A stretch of 64,000 bases of DNA. Origin: DATDOR01 sp035512695 (GTDB lineage Bacteria; Chloroflexota; Anaerolineae; Anaerolineales; JABWBV01). The first letter of the stretch is position 1. Each line of letters opens with the position of its first letter. A program made the translations under genes and the position numbers. Below the pieces are notes generated by a model. The model was given only the letters and a program-made list of their open reading frames with translations. It had not been told where the DNA came from and did not search any database. Location of the stretch: positions 1 to 64,000 of the forward strand of contig DATKDL010000227.1 in assembly GCA_035512695.1 (NCBI GenBank), written 5' to 3'. This document shows positions 7,322-16,115 of the stretch, one piece after another.

Positions 7322-8326
7322 ATGAAACAGGCCATATTCACCGAAAACCTCGGCAGGGTTTACAAGCTGCGCGGCGGTAAAAAAGAGGACCCCAGGGAGC
7401 TGGTCGCCCTCGACGGCGTCAACGTGGAGGTCGCGCAAGGGGAGCTGTTCGGGCTGCTCGGTCCGAACGGCGCCGGGAAGACGACGCTGATCAAAATCCT
7501 GACGACCCTGCTGTCCCCCACCACCGGCCGGGCGGAGGTGGCCGGGTTCGACGTCGACCGGCAGCCCGAGCAGGTCCGGCCGCGCATCAACATGGTCTCC
7601 GGCGGCGAGTCGTCCGGTTACGGGCTGCTGACCGTGCGAGAGAACCTGTGGATGTTCGCCCAGTTCTATGGGATCCCATCGAAGATCGCCAACGCCCGGA
7701 TCAAGGAGATGCTGGAGATCGTCGGGCTGGGGGATCGGATCAACACCAAGTCGTCCGACCTGTCCACCGGGCTGCGGCAGAAGATGAACATCGTCCGAGG
7801 CTTCCTGACCGATCCGGACGTCCTGTTCCTGGACGAGCCGACTCTCGGGCTGGACGTTGGCGCCGCGCGGGACGTCCGCAAGTTCATCCGCGCCTGGATG
7901 GAGGAGTCTGCAGACCGGACCCTGCTGCTGACCACCCATTACATGGTCGAGGCGGACGACCTGTGCGACCGGGTCGCCATCATCAACGGCGGGAAGGTCC
8001 TGGCTTGCGACACGCCGGCCAACCTGAAGCACTCGCTCCAGCGCGACGCCCTGTTCCGGCTGGAAGTTTCCCCGCTGAACGGGCTGTCTCCGGAGATCTT
8101 CGAAGCGATCCCGGGGGTCCGCAAGACGGTCCACCGCCCGCGTGACGGGCGCTCGGTGCTCGAGTTCATCCTGGAGGAGGAGAACGTCCTGGCGGCCGTG
8201 ATGAGCAGCCTGACCGAGAACGACCTGACGGTCATGAACCTTCAGAAGCGCGAGCCGACCCTGGAGGACGTCTTCGTCGAACTGGTCGGAAAGAGCATGT
8301 CGGAGGTGGAACATGGCGGTGGGTGA
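7322..8326 (+). CDS. ABC-2 type exporter, ATP-binding subunit
   Basis: A 334-residue ATPase with Walker A (GPNGAGKTT near residue 51), a Q-loop region replaced by VSGGESSGYG, a signature-like segment STGLRQKMNIVRGF, Walker B (VLFLDEPTLGLD) and the switch His in TTHY. The C-terminal 90 residues form the regulatory extension common to drug and polysaccharide ABC-2 exporters. It overlaps the first permease gene by 14 bases, giving a three-gene exporter operon. Substrate is not predictable. AAGG before the ATG at 7322 favours it over the in-frame ATG at 7316. The signature lacks the usual LSGGQ, reading LSTGLRQK, as in several ABC-2 ATPases. Confidence 0.88.
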   Translation: MKQAIFTENLGRVYKLRGGKKEDPRELVALDGVNVEVAQGELFGLLGPNGAGKTTLIKILTTLLSPTTGRAEVAGFDVDRQPEQVRPRINMVSGGESSGYGLLTVRENLWMFAQFYGIPSKIANARIKEMLEIVGLGDRINTKSSDLSTGLRQKMNIVRGFLTDPDVLFLDEPTLGLDVGAARDVRKFIRAWMEESADRTLLLTTHYMVEADDLCDRVAIINGGKVLACDTPANLKHSLQRDALFRLEVSPLNGLSPEIFEAIPGVRKTVHRPRDGRSVLEFILEEENVLAAVMSSLTENDLTVMNLQKREPTLEDVFVELVGKSMSEVEHGGG

Positions 8327-9173
8327 GCGCGTCTTCATGGCCCGGGGGATCCGGAAAAACACCGGTGCGCGGCTGTTCATCCAGACCGTCCTGGCCCGGG
8401 CCTACCCGCGCGTGATCGGGCAGCAGCGCGAGAAATCCTGGGTCTTCTTCGACATCGCCCTGCCGATGATCGCGGTCTCGTCGTATGTCTTCGTCTACCG
8501 GGCGATCGGTGCGCCGGATGACTACGTCGGCTTCGTCGTCATGGGCGGTGCGATGACGGCCTTCTGGCTGAACGTACTGTGGAGCATGTCCAGCCAGCTA
8601 TACTGGGAGAAGGAGACCGGCAACCTCGGACTCTATATTATGGCGCCAAACTCGCTGATGGCGATCCTGCTCGGGATGGCGCTTGGCGGGATGTTAGCGA
8701 CGACGATGCGGGCGCTGGTCATCACCGTGCTCGGCAGCTGGTTCTTTGACGTCAACTTCGTCGTGACCAGCTATTTTCAGCTCTTCGCCGTCTTTATGCT
8801 GACGATGGTGGCCCTGTACGGGATGGGGATGATGTTCGCTTCGCTGTTCCTGCTGCTCAGCCGGGAGGCGTGGCATTGGTCCAACCTGGCGCAGGAGCCG
8901 GTCTACCTGGCGTCCGGGTTTTACTTCCCGATCAAGAGCTTCAATTTCTGGATCGCAGCCGGTGCATCGATCATCCCTTTGACCCTCGGGATGGACGCGA
9001 TGCGGCAGCTCGTCTTCGAGACCGGGCCGACGCTCGGGTTCGCCAGCGTCCCGCTGGAGATCGGCGTGCTGACCGGCCTGGCAGTCCTGTTCCTCGTCGG
9101 AGCACGGTGGCTGCTGCGCTACATGGAACGGTTGGCGATCCGGGAAGGACGGATCACAGAGAGCAGGAGGTAA
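8313..9173 (+). CDS. ABC-2 type exporter, permease subunit 1
   Basis: A 286-residue integral membrane protein with about six hydrophobic segments (from near residues 45, 72, 110, 145, 190 and 255), as in ABC-2 permeases. The periplasmic/cytosolic loop and FYFPIKSFNFW before the last pair of helices match the family. CGGAGG sits 6-7 bases before the ATG at 8313, inside the end of the ATPase gene, so translation is probably coupled. It pairs with the next gene to form a heterodimeric channel. Confidence 0.82.
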   Translation: MAVGERVFMARGIRKNTGARLFIQTVLARAYPRVIGQQREKSWVFFDIALPMIAVSSYVFVYRAIGAPDDYVGFVVMGGAMTAFWLNVLWSMSSQLYWEKETGNLGLYIMAPNSLMAILLGMALGGMLATTMRALVITVLGSWFFDVNFVVTSYFQLFAVFMLTMVALYGMGMMFASLFLLLSREAWHWSNLAQEPVYLASGFYFPIKSFNFWIAAGASIIPLTLGMDAMRQLVFETGPTLGFASVPLEIGVLTGLAVLFLVGARWLLRYMERLAIREGRITESRR

Positions 9174-9180
9174 GCGACCG

Positions 9181-10068
9181 ATGGCTGCATCCGAAACGAT
9201 CGCCAACGCGGGCCGACCGGTAGCCCGTTTCTGGCACTCCTTCAGGACCGCTGCCTGGCTCGGCTGGCAGATCGAATCCAACTGGACCGACCTGCTCGTG
9301 TTCGCAATCTATTCGATCATCAAGCCGCTGGCCAGCTCCGCCATCCTCGTGGTCATGTACGCGATCATCACCGGCGGGAACTTCGAATCGCCCGTGTTCC
9401 CGTATATCTACCTTGGGAACGCCTTCTACCAGTACGTCGGTGCGATCATGGCCGGGATCTCCTGGGCCGTGATCGAGGACCGGGAGCACTACCGCACCTT
9501 GAAATACATCTACGTCGCCCCGCTCAATATCCCTTCGTACCTGCTCGGACGCGGGATCGCCCGGTTCCTGACGGGGACGATCTCGGTGGCCGTCGTCGTC
9601 CTGACCGGTGTGCTGTTCCTCAAGGTCCCGGTTGATCCGGCACTTGTGAACTGGCCGCTCTTCCTGGTCTCGCTGCTGATCGGGGTAATTATGCTGGCGA
9701 TGATGGGGCTGATCCTGGCGGGGATCACCCTGCTGATTGCCAACCACGTCTGGTTTCTCGGGGAGGGGGTGGCCGGGGCGCTGTACCTGTTCAGCGGAGC
9801 CATCTTCCCGCTGGAGGTCCTGCCGGCCTGGCTGCGCCCGGTCGGCTTCGCCATGCCGATCACCTACTGGCTGGAGCTGATCCGGCGGTCGCTTGTCGGG
9901 CAGGTGGCCGAGGCCTTTCCCACGCTGGCCGGCTTCAGCAGCGGCGAGCTGCTGGCGATCCTGGCCGGGATGACCGTCCTGTTCGGGACGGCCTCGATCT
10001 TCATCTTCCGCCGCTGCGACCATCTCGCCCGCGAACGGGGGATGATCGATATGACGACGAATTATTAA
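9181..10068 (+). CDS. ABC-2 type exporter, permease subunit 2
   Basis: A 295-residue membrane protein with about six transmembrane segments. LFSGAIFPLEVLPAWLRP and the following GFAMPITYWLELIRRSL are the conserved ABC-2 permease motif near the C-terminus. AGGAGGT lies about 9 bases before the ATG and 7 bases separate it from the previous permease. With the ATPase and permease 1 it completes one exporter. A hairpin at 10072-10123 follows. Confidence 0.83.
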   Translation: MAASETIANAGRPVARFWHSFRTAAWLGWQIESNWTDLLVFAIYSIIKPLASSAILVVMYAIITGGNFESPVFPYIYLGNAFYQYVGAIMAGISWAVIEDREHYRTLKYIYVAPLNIPSYLLGRGIARFLTGTISVAVVVLTGVLFLKVPVDPALVNWPLFLVSLLIGVIMLAMMGLILAGITLLIANHVWFLGEGVAGALYLFSGAIFPLEVLPAWLRPVGFAMPITYWLELIRRSLVGQVAEAFPTLAGFSSGELLAILAGMTVLFGTASIFIFRRCDHLARERGMIDMTTNY

Positions 10069-10071
10069 TTC

Positions 10072-10123
10072 CGCAAAATCGGGGCGCACCGGGAAAAATT
10101 ACCCGGTGCGCTCCAATTTTGCG
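10072..10123. terminator. Hairpin after the ABC exporter operon
   Basis: CGCAAAAT plus a GC-rich arm ending CACCGGG pairs with its complement around an AAAAATTA loop, with one or two irregular positions. It starts 3 bases after the operon stop codon and ends in AATTTTGCG, fitting termination of the exporter operon. Confidence 0.75.
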
Positions 10124-10124
10124 T

Positions 10125-10130
10125 TACACT
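10125..10130 (+). promoter_or_regulatory. Possible -10 box TACACT
   Basis: TACACT lies 9 bases before the TTG start at 10140, directly after the hairpin. This geometry would give a leaderless or nearly leaderless message. Confidence 0.35.
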
Positions 10131-10139
10131 CCATAAGCG

Positions 10140-10913
10140 TTGAGGTCAACAACCGCCTTCCTTAGGATCGTCGACCGGCAAACATTCATCGTGACCGGTT
10201 TGGCGATGCTTTCGACTTATCTGAGCCGCCGCTTCGGGGTCGTCGGCGAACTGCCGATCGACCTGATCGGGATCGCCGTCGTCTTCCCGCTCGTCTTCTC
10301 GATCAACAGCGCCTACCGGATGCGTGAAGACGCGCTGCTGGCCTTTGCGAACTTGAAGGGGAGTTCGATTGCCCTGTTCTACGCGCCTCGCGATTGGGGG
10401 AAGGACAAAGAAGCAGCGCAGCGGGCCCGCACGTTGATCGATGAACTGCTGCACGTCCTCTCCGCCGATGTTCGGGAAAAAAGCCGGCAAAACCATGACG
10501 TGCGCCTGGGCAGGATCTTCGAGATCTATTCGGAGATCTCCGTCTCGATCGAGCGGCTGCGCAGACGGGGCGGCTCTTCCGAGGACGTCTCTCGCGCCAA
10601 CGAGTACCTGAAGAACATGATGGTCGATATCGAGCGAATGAACAACATCGCTTACTATCGGACCCCCATTTCCTTGCGGGCGTTCACGCGCGTATTCGTG
10701 AACCTGCTACCGATCCTGTTCGGGCCGCATTTCGCCTCCCTCGATTATCCGGCGTTCCCGGTTGTCAGCTACGTTGTCGCGGGGCTTTACGCTTTCGTCC
10801 TGGTCAGCCTGGACAACGTCCAGGACCACCTGGAAAACCCGTTCGACGGGATCGGGGTCGACGACCTGCAGCTTAACGTGGTGGACGAGTTGATCGAACT
10901 GCTGGAGGAATAA
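10140..10913 (+). CDS. Bestrophin-like anion channel family protein
   Basis: A 257-residue protein with hydrophobic segments near the N-terminus (two, roughly residues 15-60) and near 190-220, separated by a charged helical domain. The C-terminal NVQDHLENPFDGIGVDDLQLN matches the conserved bestrophin/RFP-TM ending where an E-NPF motif precedes a GxDxxDL-type segment. Such proteins form pentameric anion channels. The start is TTG; the first recognisable homology is near DRQTFIVTG. It lies 2 bases before serA and may be co-transcribed with it. Family call is from motif pattern. Confidence 0.65.
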   Translation: MRSTTAFLRIVDRQTFIVTGLAMLSTYLSRRFGVVGELPIDLIGIAVVFPLVFSINSAYRMREDALLAFANLKGSSIALFYAPRDWGKDKEAAQRARTLIDELLHVLSADVREKSRQNHDVRLGRIFEIYSEISVSIERLRRRGGSSEDVSRANEYLKNMMVDIERMNNIAYYRTPISLRAFTRVFVNLLPILFGPHFASLDYPAFPVVSYVVAGLYAFVLVSLDNVQDHLENPFDGIGVDDLQLNVVDELIELLEE

Positions 10914-10915
10914 AT

Positions 10916-11857
10916 ATGGCAAAACCCATCGTATTGATCACAGACGGCCTGGAAGAAGCCGGGCTGAAGCTCCTGGCCGAGGCCGCCGAGGTCAAAGACT
11001 GCACCGGGATTTCGGCGGAGGATCTGCCGGCCGCCCTGGCCGCTGCGGACGCCGTCATCGTCCGGAGCCGGACGAAGATGACGGCGTCCGTCCTCGAAGC
11101 GGCGAGCCGGCTTAAAGTCATCGGCCGGGCCGGGATCGGGGTCGACTCGATCGATATCGACTCGGCCAGGACCTGCAAGATCGTCGTCGTCAACACCCCG
11201 GTCGCGACCACCACGGCGGTCGCCGAGCACGCCCTGGCACTGATCCTGGCCCTGGCCCGCCGGATCACGGCCGCCGACGCCTCGATGAAGCAGGGCAAAT
11301 GGCTCAAGAACGACCTGATGGGCGTGGAGCTGGCCGGACGGACCCTGGGGATCATCGGGGTCGGCAAAATCGGTCTGGCCGTTGCCCGCCGGGCTTCGCC
11401 CTTCCACCTGGAGATCATCGGCTACGATCCATACATGCAGCCCGAAGCGCTGCGCGCCGCAAACGTCGAACCGGTCGAACTCAACGCGCTCTACGCCCGG
11501 GCGGACATCCTCTCGCTGCACGTCCCGCTCACCCCTGAGACGCAGGGGATGCTCGACGACGACGCCTTCAAAAAGGTCAAACCCGGCGTACTCGTGGTCT
11601 CGACTTCCCGGGGCGAGGTGATCGATGAAGCCGCCCTCCTCGAAGCCCTGCAAAGCGGCCGGGTGGCAGGCGCAGCACTGGACGTTTTCAGCAAAGAACC
11701 GCCCGGGCTGACCCCGCTGGTTGCGCATCCGAACGTGATCGCCACCCCGCACATCGCAGCGCAGACGGGGGAAGCCCAGGAGCGGGCAGCCGTCGATATC
11801 GCAACGGAGGTTTTGAACGCCCTGGGGGATCAGCCGCTTCGTTGGCGCATCGTGTGA
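10916..11857 (+). CDS. serA: D-3-phosphoglycerate dehydrogenase-type 2-hydroxyacid dehydrogenase (short form)
   Basis: At 313 residues this is a short, ACT-less member of the D-isomer 2-hydroxyacid dehydrogenases. The NAD-binding GIIGVGKIG is near residue 144, GRAGIGVDSID near 70, the catalytic Arg in STSRGEVIDE, the Glu in the FSKEPP region and the His in TPHIAAQT. SerA converts 3-phosphoglycerate to 3-phosphohydroxypyruvate in serine synthesis; related enzymes act on other hydroxyacids. GAGGAA precedes the ATG. The stop overlaps the next start in TGATG, so it is translationally coupled to an isocitrate/isopropylmalate dehydrogenase-family gene. Confidence 0.82.
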   Translation: MAKPIVLITDGLEEAGLKLLAEAAEVKDCTGISAEDLPAALAAADAVIVRSRTKMTASVLEAASRLKVIGRAGIGVDSIDIDSARTCKIVVVNTPVATTTAVAEHALALILALARRITAADASMKQGKWLKNDLMGVELAGRTLGIIGVGKIGLAVARRASPFHLEIIGYDPYMQPEALRAANVEPVELNALYARADILSLHVPLTPETQGMLDDDAFKKVKPGVLVVSTSRGEVIDEAALLEALQSGRVAGAALDVFSKEPPGLTPLVAHPNVIATPHIAAQTGEAQERAAVDIATEVLNALGDQPLRWRIV

Positions 11858-12948
11858 TGAGCGAAACGAAAACCACTCCAACGATCGTCGTCATGCACGG
11901 GGATCAGACCGGTGAGGAACTCCTGCTGGATGCGCTGCGGGTCCTCGAAACCCGGCTGATCCGCCAGCCGCTCGAGTTCCTGCATTTCGATCTCGGCCTG
12001 TCTAACCGCCAGTCTACGAAGAACATCGTCGTTCACGAAGCGGCCGCGGCCGCGGTGCGGACCGGGCTGGCCCTGAAAGCCGCCACGATCACACCGGAGA
12101 AAAAGGGCGATGTCGGGTCGCCGAACGCGATCCTGCGCGAGGAGATAGCCGGAAAGGTGATCCTGCGGACCGGCCGGCGCATCCCAAACATCCGCCCGAT
12201 GGGCGGCGTCCATGCCCCGATCGCCATCGTGCGCATGGCGGTCGAGGATGCATATGGGGCGAAAGAGTGGCGTGAAGGCACCGGCACCGCGGAGCGGGCC
12301 TACCGGACCTCGGTCATCACCCGTTCCACCTGCAGGGCGGTGGCCGAATTCTCGTTCCAATATGCCCGGCGGAACCGGGCCCGCGTGTTCGGCGGTCCCA
12401 AGTTCACCGTCAGCCCGGTCTACGAGGGGATGTTCAAGGAAGAGCTGGACGCGGCAGCCGAACGGAATCCGGACGTCCTTTACCAACCGCTCCTGATCGA
12501 CGCGACCTTCGCCCTCTTGCTTCAGACCAGCGGAGAACCACTGGTGATCCCGGCGCTCAACCGCGACGGGGATCTGCTCTCGGACATGGTCCTTCAAATG
12601 TACGGCAGCATCGCCGGCAGCGAGAGCCTCGTGCTCGGTTTCGACGACGACTCCCTGGAAGTCGCCACGGTGATGGCGGAGGCCCCACACGGAACCGCGC
12701 CGGCCCTGGAGGGGAAGAACATCGCCAACCCGATGGCCATGATCCTGGCGTGCGCAGCCCTGCTCGTCTACGTCCGATCATCTGAGGCGGACCGGGCCTC
12801 GCGGGCCATTTACGAGAGCGTCTTCGAAACGCTTTACGACGGCGGCGCCACCCCGGATTTGGGCGGTCAGATGACGACCACCGAGTTCACCGACGAGGTG
12901 ATTCGACGCGTCGCCGCCAAGCTCGAGGTCTGGTCTACACTGTCCTGA
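11857..12948 (+). CDS. Isocitrate/isopropylmalate dehydrogenase family protein
   Basis: A 363-residue NAD(P)-dependent beta-decarboxylating dehydrogenase. Conserved points are HGDQTGEE near the N-terminus, the substrate-loop arginines around RTGRRIPNIRP, LIDATFALLLQ, and the nucleotide-binding EAPHGTAPALEGKNIANPMA, with a C-terminal TTTEFTDEV. NANP replaced by GKNIANP fits IDH-like members; isocitrate, homoisocitrate or tartrate are all possible substrates. The start overlaps the serA stop, so they form an operon. The pairing with a hydroxyacid dehydrogenase is unusual and could mean a shared pathway. Confidence 0.8.
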   Translation: MSETKTTPTIVVMHGDQTGEELLLDALRVLETRLIRQPLEFLHFDLGLSNRQSTKNIVVHEAAAAAVRTGLALKAATITPEKKGDVGSPNAILREEIAGKVILRTGRRIPNIRPMGGVHAPIAIVRMAVEDAYGAKEWREGTGTAERAYRTSVITRSTCRAVAEFSFQYARRNRARVFGGPKFTVSPVYEGMFKEELDAAAERNPDVLYQPLLIDATFALLLQTSGEPLVIPALNRDGDLLSDMVLQMYGSIAGSESLVLGFDDDSLEVATVMAEAPHGTAPALEGKNIANPMAMILACAALLVYVRSSEADRASRAIYESVFETLYDGGATPDLGGQMTTTEFTDEVIRRVAAKLEVWSTLS

Positions 12949-12989
12949 CCGGCCGGCCGGTTTCTAAACTGCCCCTTAACCCGCTCCGT

Positions 12990-12995
12990 TATAAT
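12990..12995 (+). promoter_or_regulatory. -10 box TATAAT upstream of the lipoprotein operon
   Basis: Consensus TATAAT lies 10 bases before an ATG at 13006 and upstream of the hairpin at 13034-13112. A transcript from here would carry the hairpin in its leader before the lipoprotein start at 13131. Confidence 0.45.
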
Positions 12996-13005
12996 TTTCC
13001 ACCGC

Positions 13006-13134
13006 ATGGAACGAGCCGGTGTATTCAAACGTTGTCAGGGAAAAACAGGCTATCGAGCACCCTGCCCGGCTTCGCCGGGCAGGGTGCTCGATAGCCTGTT
13101 TTTCCACCTGACAAAATGTGGGTGCTCCCAATGA
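13006..13134 (+). CDS. Possible 42-codon leader ORF running through the hairpin
   Basis: An ATG 10 bases after TATAAT opens a 42-codon frame that passes through the entire 13034-13112 hairpin. It ends in a TGA overlapping the lipoprotein ATG as ATGA. The predicted peptide is Cys- and Arg-containing with no family resemblance. Its promoter spacing and overlap suggest a translated leader, but chance is quite possible. Confidence 0.25.
   Translation: MERAGVFKRCQGKTGYRAPCPASPGRVLDSLFFHLTKCGCSQ
13034..13112. repeat. Long hairpin before lipoprotein gene
   Basis: Arms of about 37 bases pair around a TTC loop, with one slippage between GGG and CCA near the outer end. The inner arm (AAAAACAGGCTATCGAGCAC then CCTGCCCGGC) is perfect. 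It could end the upstream serA-idh transcript or act as an attenuator for the lipoprotein operon. Confidence 0.85.
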
Positions 13135-14198
13135 GCGTTATGCACAGGTTCCGCCATCCGGCCGGACGGTCTCACTCCGGCAGCCAGACGACGAAACGGG
13201 CGAGACGCACGGTATTCAGCCCGGCGATCGCGGCGGCCCTGTTCTGGCTGGGGCTGACCGGCTGCACCCCGGCCGAGCCCGCACCGCGGATCACGGCGAT
13301 CCCGACCGAACTGCTGCCGACCTCGATCGCCCTGACTGTGCAGGCGCAGACGACCCCCGGGTCACCGCCTGCCGGCGCGTCCGCTGCCGGGAGCGGTCAA
13401 CAGGCCGGGGAAACCGGATCTGCGCCAGCTCCAGCCGCGACCGCGACTTCACCACTCGCCGAGGCCATTCCATCCGCCACGGCGAGCCTGGCCCCCAGAG
13501 CCACCGTCTCGCCAACCCCGACCGCGGCGCCGGAAATTCCGGCGGCTGAGATTGAGATCACTGCGCCGGGCACGCTTTCGAAGGTTATTTCCCCGATCCC
13601 GGTCCGGGCGCTGCTGATACCCGGCGACCAGGGACGGGTGACGATCGACCTCCTCGGGGAGAACGGCCGGCTGCTGACCCGCCAGATCGTCGTCCTCAAC
13701 CCCGACCTGGGTCGCAAAGCCGGCCTGGTTTTGGACCTGGTGTACGAGATCCCGGTCGAAGTCGAACTCGGCCGGCTCGTCATCTACCGGCAGGATGAAA
13801 GCGGTCGCACGACGGCGCTTTCATCGGTGGACCTGGTCCTGCTGGATTCGGGTCAACCCGATTACAATCCGATACTCGACCGCTCGGCTGCCGTCATCAT
13901 CCAGGAACCGCTGCCCGAAAACCTCGTACAGGGCGGGACCGTCCTCGTCTCGGGTCTCGCCCGACCGTCTGCCGGGGGAGGGCTGGTTGCCGAACTGATC
14001 GGGGAGACCGGCCAGGTGGTCGGCCAGCGCGTCTTCGATGTGACTGCGGGTGCGGGCGAGGTGTACGCCTCGTTCAGCGTCGAAATCCCGTACAATGTCG
14101 CCGAGCCAACCTGGGTTCTGCTGATCATCCGCGAGCGCGGAGAGCGGATCCCGGGGATTGTCTATCTCACCAGCACGGAGGTCTTACTCAGTCCATGA
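13131..14198 (+). CDS. Secreted lipoprotein with Gmad2-like Ig domain
   Basis: A 355-residue lipoprotein: positively charged N-terminus, hydrophobic stretch and lipobox LTGC with Cys at 45. A linker of about 90 residues rich in Ala, Pro, Thr and Ser follows. Two beta-rich domains come next; both begin with patterns like ITAPGTLSKVISPIPVRALL and IIQEPLPENLVQGGTVLVSG, resembling the Gmad2 immunoglobulin-like fold. This suggests an outer-surface structural or binding role. The start could also be 13116 or 13140. Its stop overlaps the next start by 4 bases (ATGA), so the two secreted proteins are coupled. Confidence 0.72.
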   Translation: MSVMHRFRHPAGRSHSGSQTTKRARRTVFSPAIAAALFWLGLTGCTPAEPAPRITAIPTELLPTSIALTVQAQTTPGSPPAGASAAGSGQQAGETGSAPAPAATATSPLAEAIPSATASLAPRATVSPTPTAAPEIPAAEIEITAPGTLSKVISPIPVRALLIPGDQGRVTIDLLGENGRLLTRQIVVLNPDLGRKAGLVLDLVYEIPVEVELGRLVIYRQDESGRTTALSSVDLVLLDSGQPDYNPILDRSAAVIIQEPLPENLVQGGTVLVSGLARPSAGGGLVAELIGETGQVVGQRVFDVTAGAGEVYASFSVEIPYNVAEPTWVLLIIRERGERIPGIVYLTSTEVLLSP

Positions 14199-16042
14199 TC
14201 CCGCACCTACTGCTGCATCTCCACTCACGGAGGTTTCACAACGCCGCGAATGCGATCGCACTTGCGGTCCTTGCTGCTTCGCTTCTGGCCGCCTGCTCGA
14301 CCGGCCCGTCCACGGCGATCCCGCTGCCGACTGCCAAAGTCCCAAGCCTTTTCGAGGTCAACAGCGCAATCGATCATTGGGAAACGTCCGGCAACGATAA
14401 TTATTTCGTTGCCGTGGAGGAGACGAGCGCCGCCGGGACCTTCCTGTACCGGGTCGTGATCATGGACGGGGAAATCCAGGCGGCGCAGCGTCTGGAGCTG
14501 GTCGACGGAGCCTGGCAGCAGCCGGTCGCCCTCGACCGGGACACGGCCGAGCAGTACACGGTCGATGCGCTCCACGAGCGCATCCTGAACGACATCCAGG
14601 GGGAAGGGGCGGCACCGCTCAACATGCTCGTTGTCTACGACGATGTCGACGGACACCCGACCCTGGTCGATGCAACCGCCATACAGAGCTACAACGAGGC
14701 GGGTCAGATCAGGCTGAACCGGGAGCATTCGTATGTCCTGACGATCGCCGTGGATGTGCTGCTCGAAGACAGCTTCGGAGCGAATAAAAACCCGATACTG
14801 ACCCTGACGCGCAGCGGCGGCGAATCGGCCGCCTGCAGCACGCTTCGGATCTACGACGACGGTACGTCGCTCTATGCCGACAACTGCCGCCAAATCCTGC
14901 TCCAGCTGCGCCCTCCGGAGGACAGCTTCACCCGGCTCCAGGACCTGGTGGCCGATTTCGCAAACATAATTGAAACCAGGATGGTTGATGGCCAGGCACA
15001 AGAATTCATCCTGCACGGCACCGGGGATGTGGACCCGGGCCCGGAAGCCTCGGCCGAAATTTGGGATCTGGCGCTCTCGCTGGACGAACTGCTTTCCCGG
15101 CCGATCGGAGAAGGGATCACCTTGCTGGTCCGGGGCGGCGACGCCATGTTCGGCGTCGACATGCGCAGCAGCCTCTCCCAGCCGGCGACGATCGACCTGT
15201 CGCCCCCGCTCCACGGCGGTCTGGTGAATGGATCGGGGGATCTGCTGGTTTACAGCGACGCTGCAGGGCTGAAATGGCTGGAAACGGTCAGCGGGGATGC
15301 GGGCACTTACTTTTCAAACACGGCGGCGACATGGGTCGTGCCGGTCGCGATGACCGGGGATGAGCGGGTGGTCCTGAATCGCTATTCGTCCGGATCCGAT
15401 CAGGTGGAATGGGGTTGGGTTTCGCTGGAAGAACGGTCCTGGCAGCCCCTGCCGGTCCTTGGGAGCTGTATAACCGATGTGGGCGCCAGCCCGGTTGACG
15501 GGCGGCTGGCGGTGGCGACGGGGAGCGGCGACGGCTGCGAGTCGGAAGCCGCCGTCTGGGTCATCGACCTGGCCGCGGGGGAGGCCGTGCCGATCGCCGA
15601 AGAAATGGGCGGAGCGGAACACATCGCCTGGTCGCCGGACGGTGCGTGGCTGGCGTATGCGGCGCCCGGGGGGAGCGTCGGCCAGGTCTATATTCTTCGT
15701 CCGGACGGCACGGAACGCACCGCGCTGACCGGGCACATTTCCGGTCTGGTCAGCGGCCTCGTGTGGAGACCGGGCGGGGAAACCCTGGTTTATGGGCTTC
15801 AGGGCGCCGGGGAAGCGGACGGGCTGTACGAAATGGATCCGGAGAACGGGGAAGCGGTCCTTTCGCTCCTGGGCGAGAACCTGGCGCCGATCGGGTTCGA
15901 TCCATCCGGTGAATTCCTTGCTGTTGCGGAAGGAGCGGATCTCGTTATTTGGGTCCTTTCGTTCGGACAGGTGCAGCCGGCGGCCCCGGGCGGCGCGGAG
16001 AACGGGTTTGTCGGCTTTATCGGTGGTGCAACCGAAGAGTAG
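14195..16042 (+). CDS. Secreted lipoprotein with TolB-like beta-propeller
   Basis: A 615-residue protein with a signal sequence and lipobox LAAC near residue 33. The first half (about 45-300) is a beta-rich domain I cannot name. The second half has WD40/TolB-type propeller repeats such as IAWSPDGAWLAYAAPGG and VYILRPDGTERTAL, with several more degenerate blades after it. Such propellers bind peptides or glycans at the cell surface. It is translationally coupled to the Gmad2-like lipoprotein and followed by a convergent terminator hairpin. Confidence 0.72.
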   Translation: MIPHLLLHLHSRRFHNAANAIALAVLAASLLAACSTGPSTAIPLPTAKVPSLFEVNSAIDHWETSGNDNYFVAVEETSAAGTFLYRVVIMDGEIQAAQRLELVDGAWQQPVALDRDTAEQYTVDALHERILNDIQGEGAAPLNMLVVYDDVDGHPTLVDATAIQSYNEAGQIRLNREHSYVLTIAVDVLLEDSFGANKNPILTLTRSGGESAACSTLRIYDDGTSLYADNCRQILLQLRPPEDSFTRLQDLVADFANIIETRMVDGQAQEFILHGTGDVDPGPEASAEIWDLALSLDELLSRPIGEGITLLVRGGDAMFGVDMRSSLSQPATIDLSPPLHGGLVNGSGDLLVYSDAAGLKWLETVSGDAGTYFSNTAATWVVPVAMTGDERVVLNRYSSGSDQVEWGWVSLEERSWQPLPVLGSCITDVGASPVDGRLAVATGSGDGCESEAAVWVIDLAAGEAVPIAEEMGGAEHIAWSPDGAWLAYAAPGGSVGQVYILRPDGTERTALTGHISGLVSGLVWRPGGETLVYGLQGAGEADGLYEMDPENGEAVLSLLGENLAPIGFDPSGEFLAVAEGADLVIWVLSFGQVQPAAPGGAENGFVGFIGGATEE

Positions 16043-16056
16043 CCCCACGACAATCC

Positions 16057-16109
16057 CTTAAAACGGGAGCGGCGAGCGCGCGGAGTGCGCTCGCCGCTCC
16101 GGTTTTAAG
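16057..16109. terminator. Bidirectional terminator hairpin (convergent)
   Basis: Arms of 23 bases (CTTAAAACGGGAGCGGCGAG and beyond) pair with one mismatch around a 7-base loop. AAAA and TTTT tracts at both ends allow it to stop transcription in both directions between the propeller lipoprotein and xseB. Confidence 0.85.
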
Positions 16110-16115
16110 AGGTGG

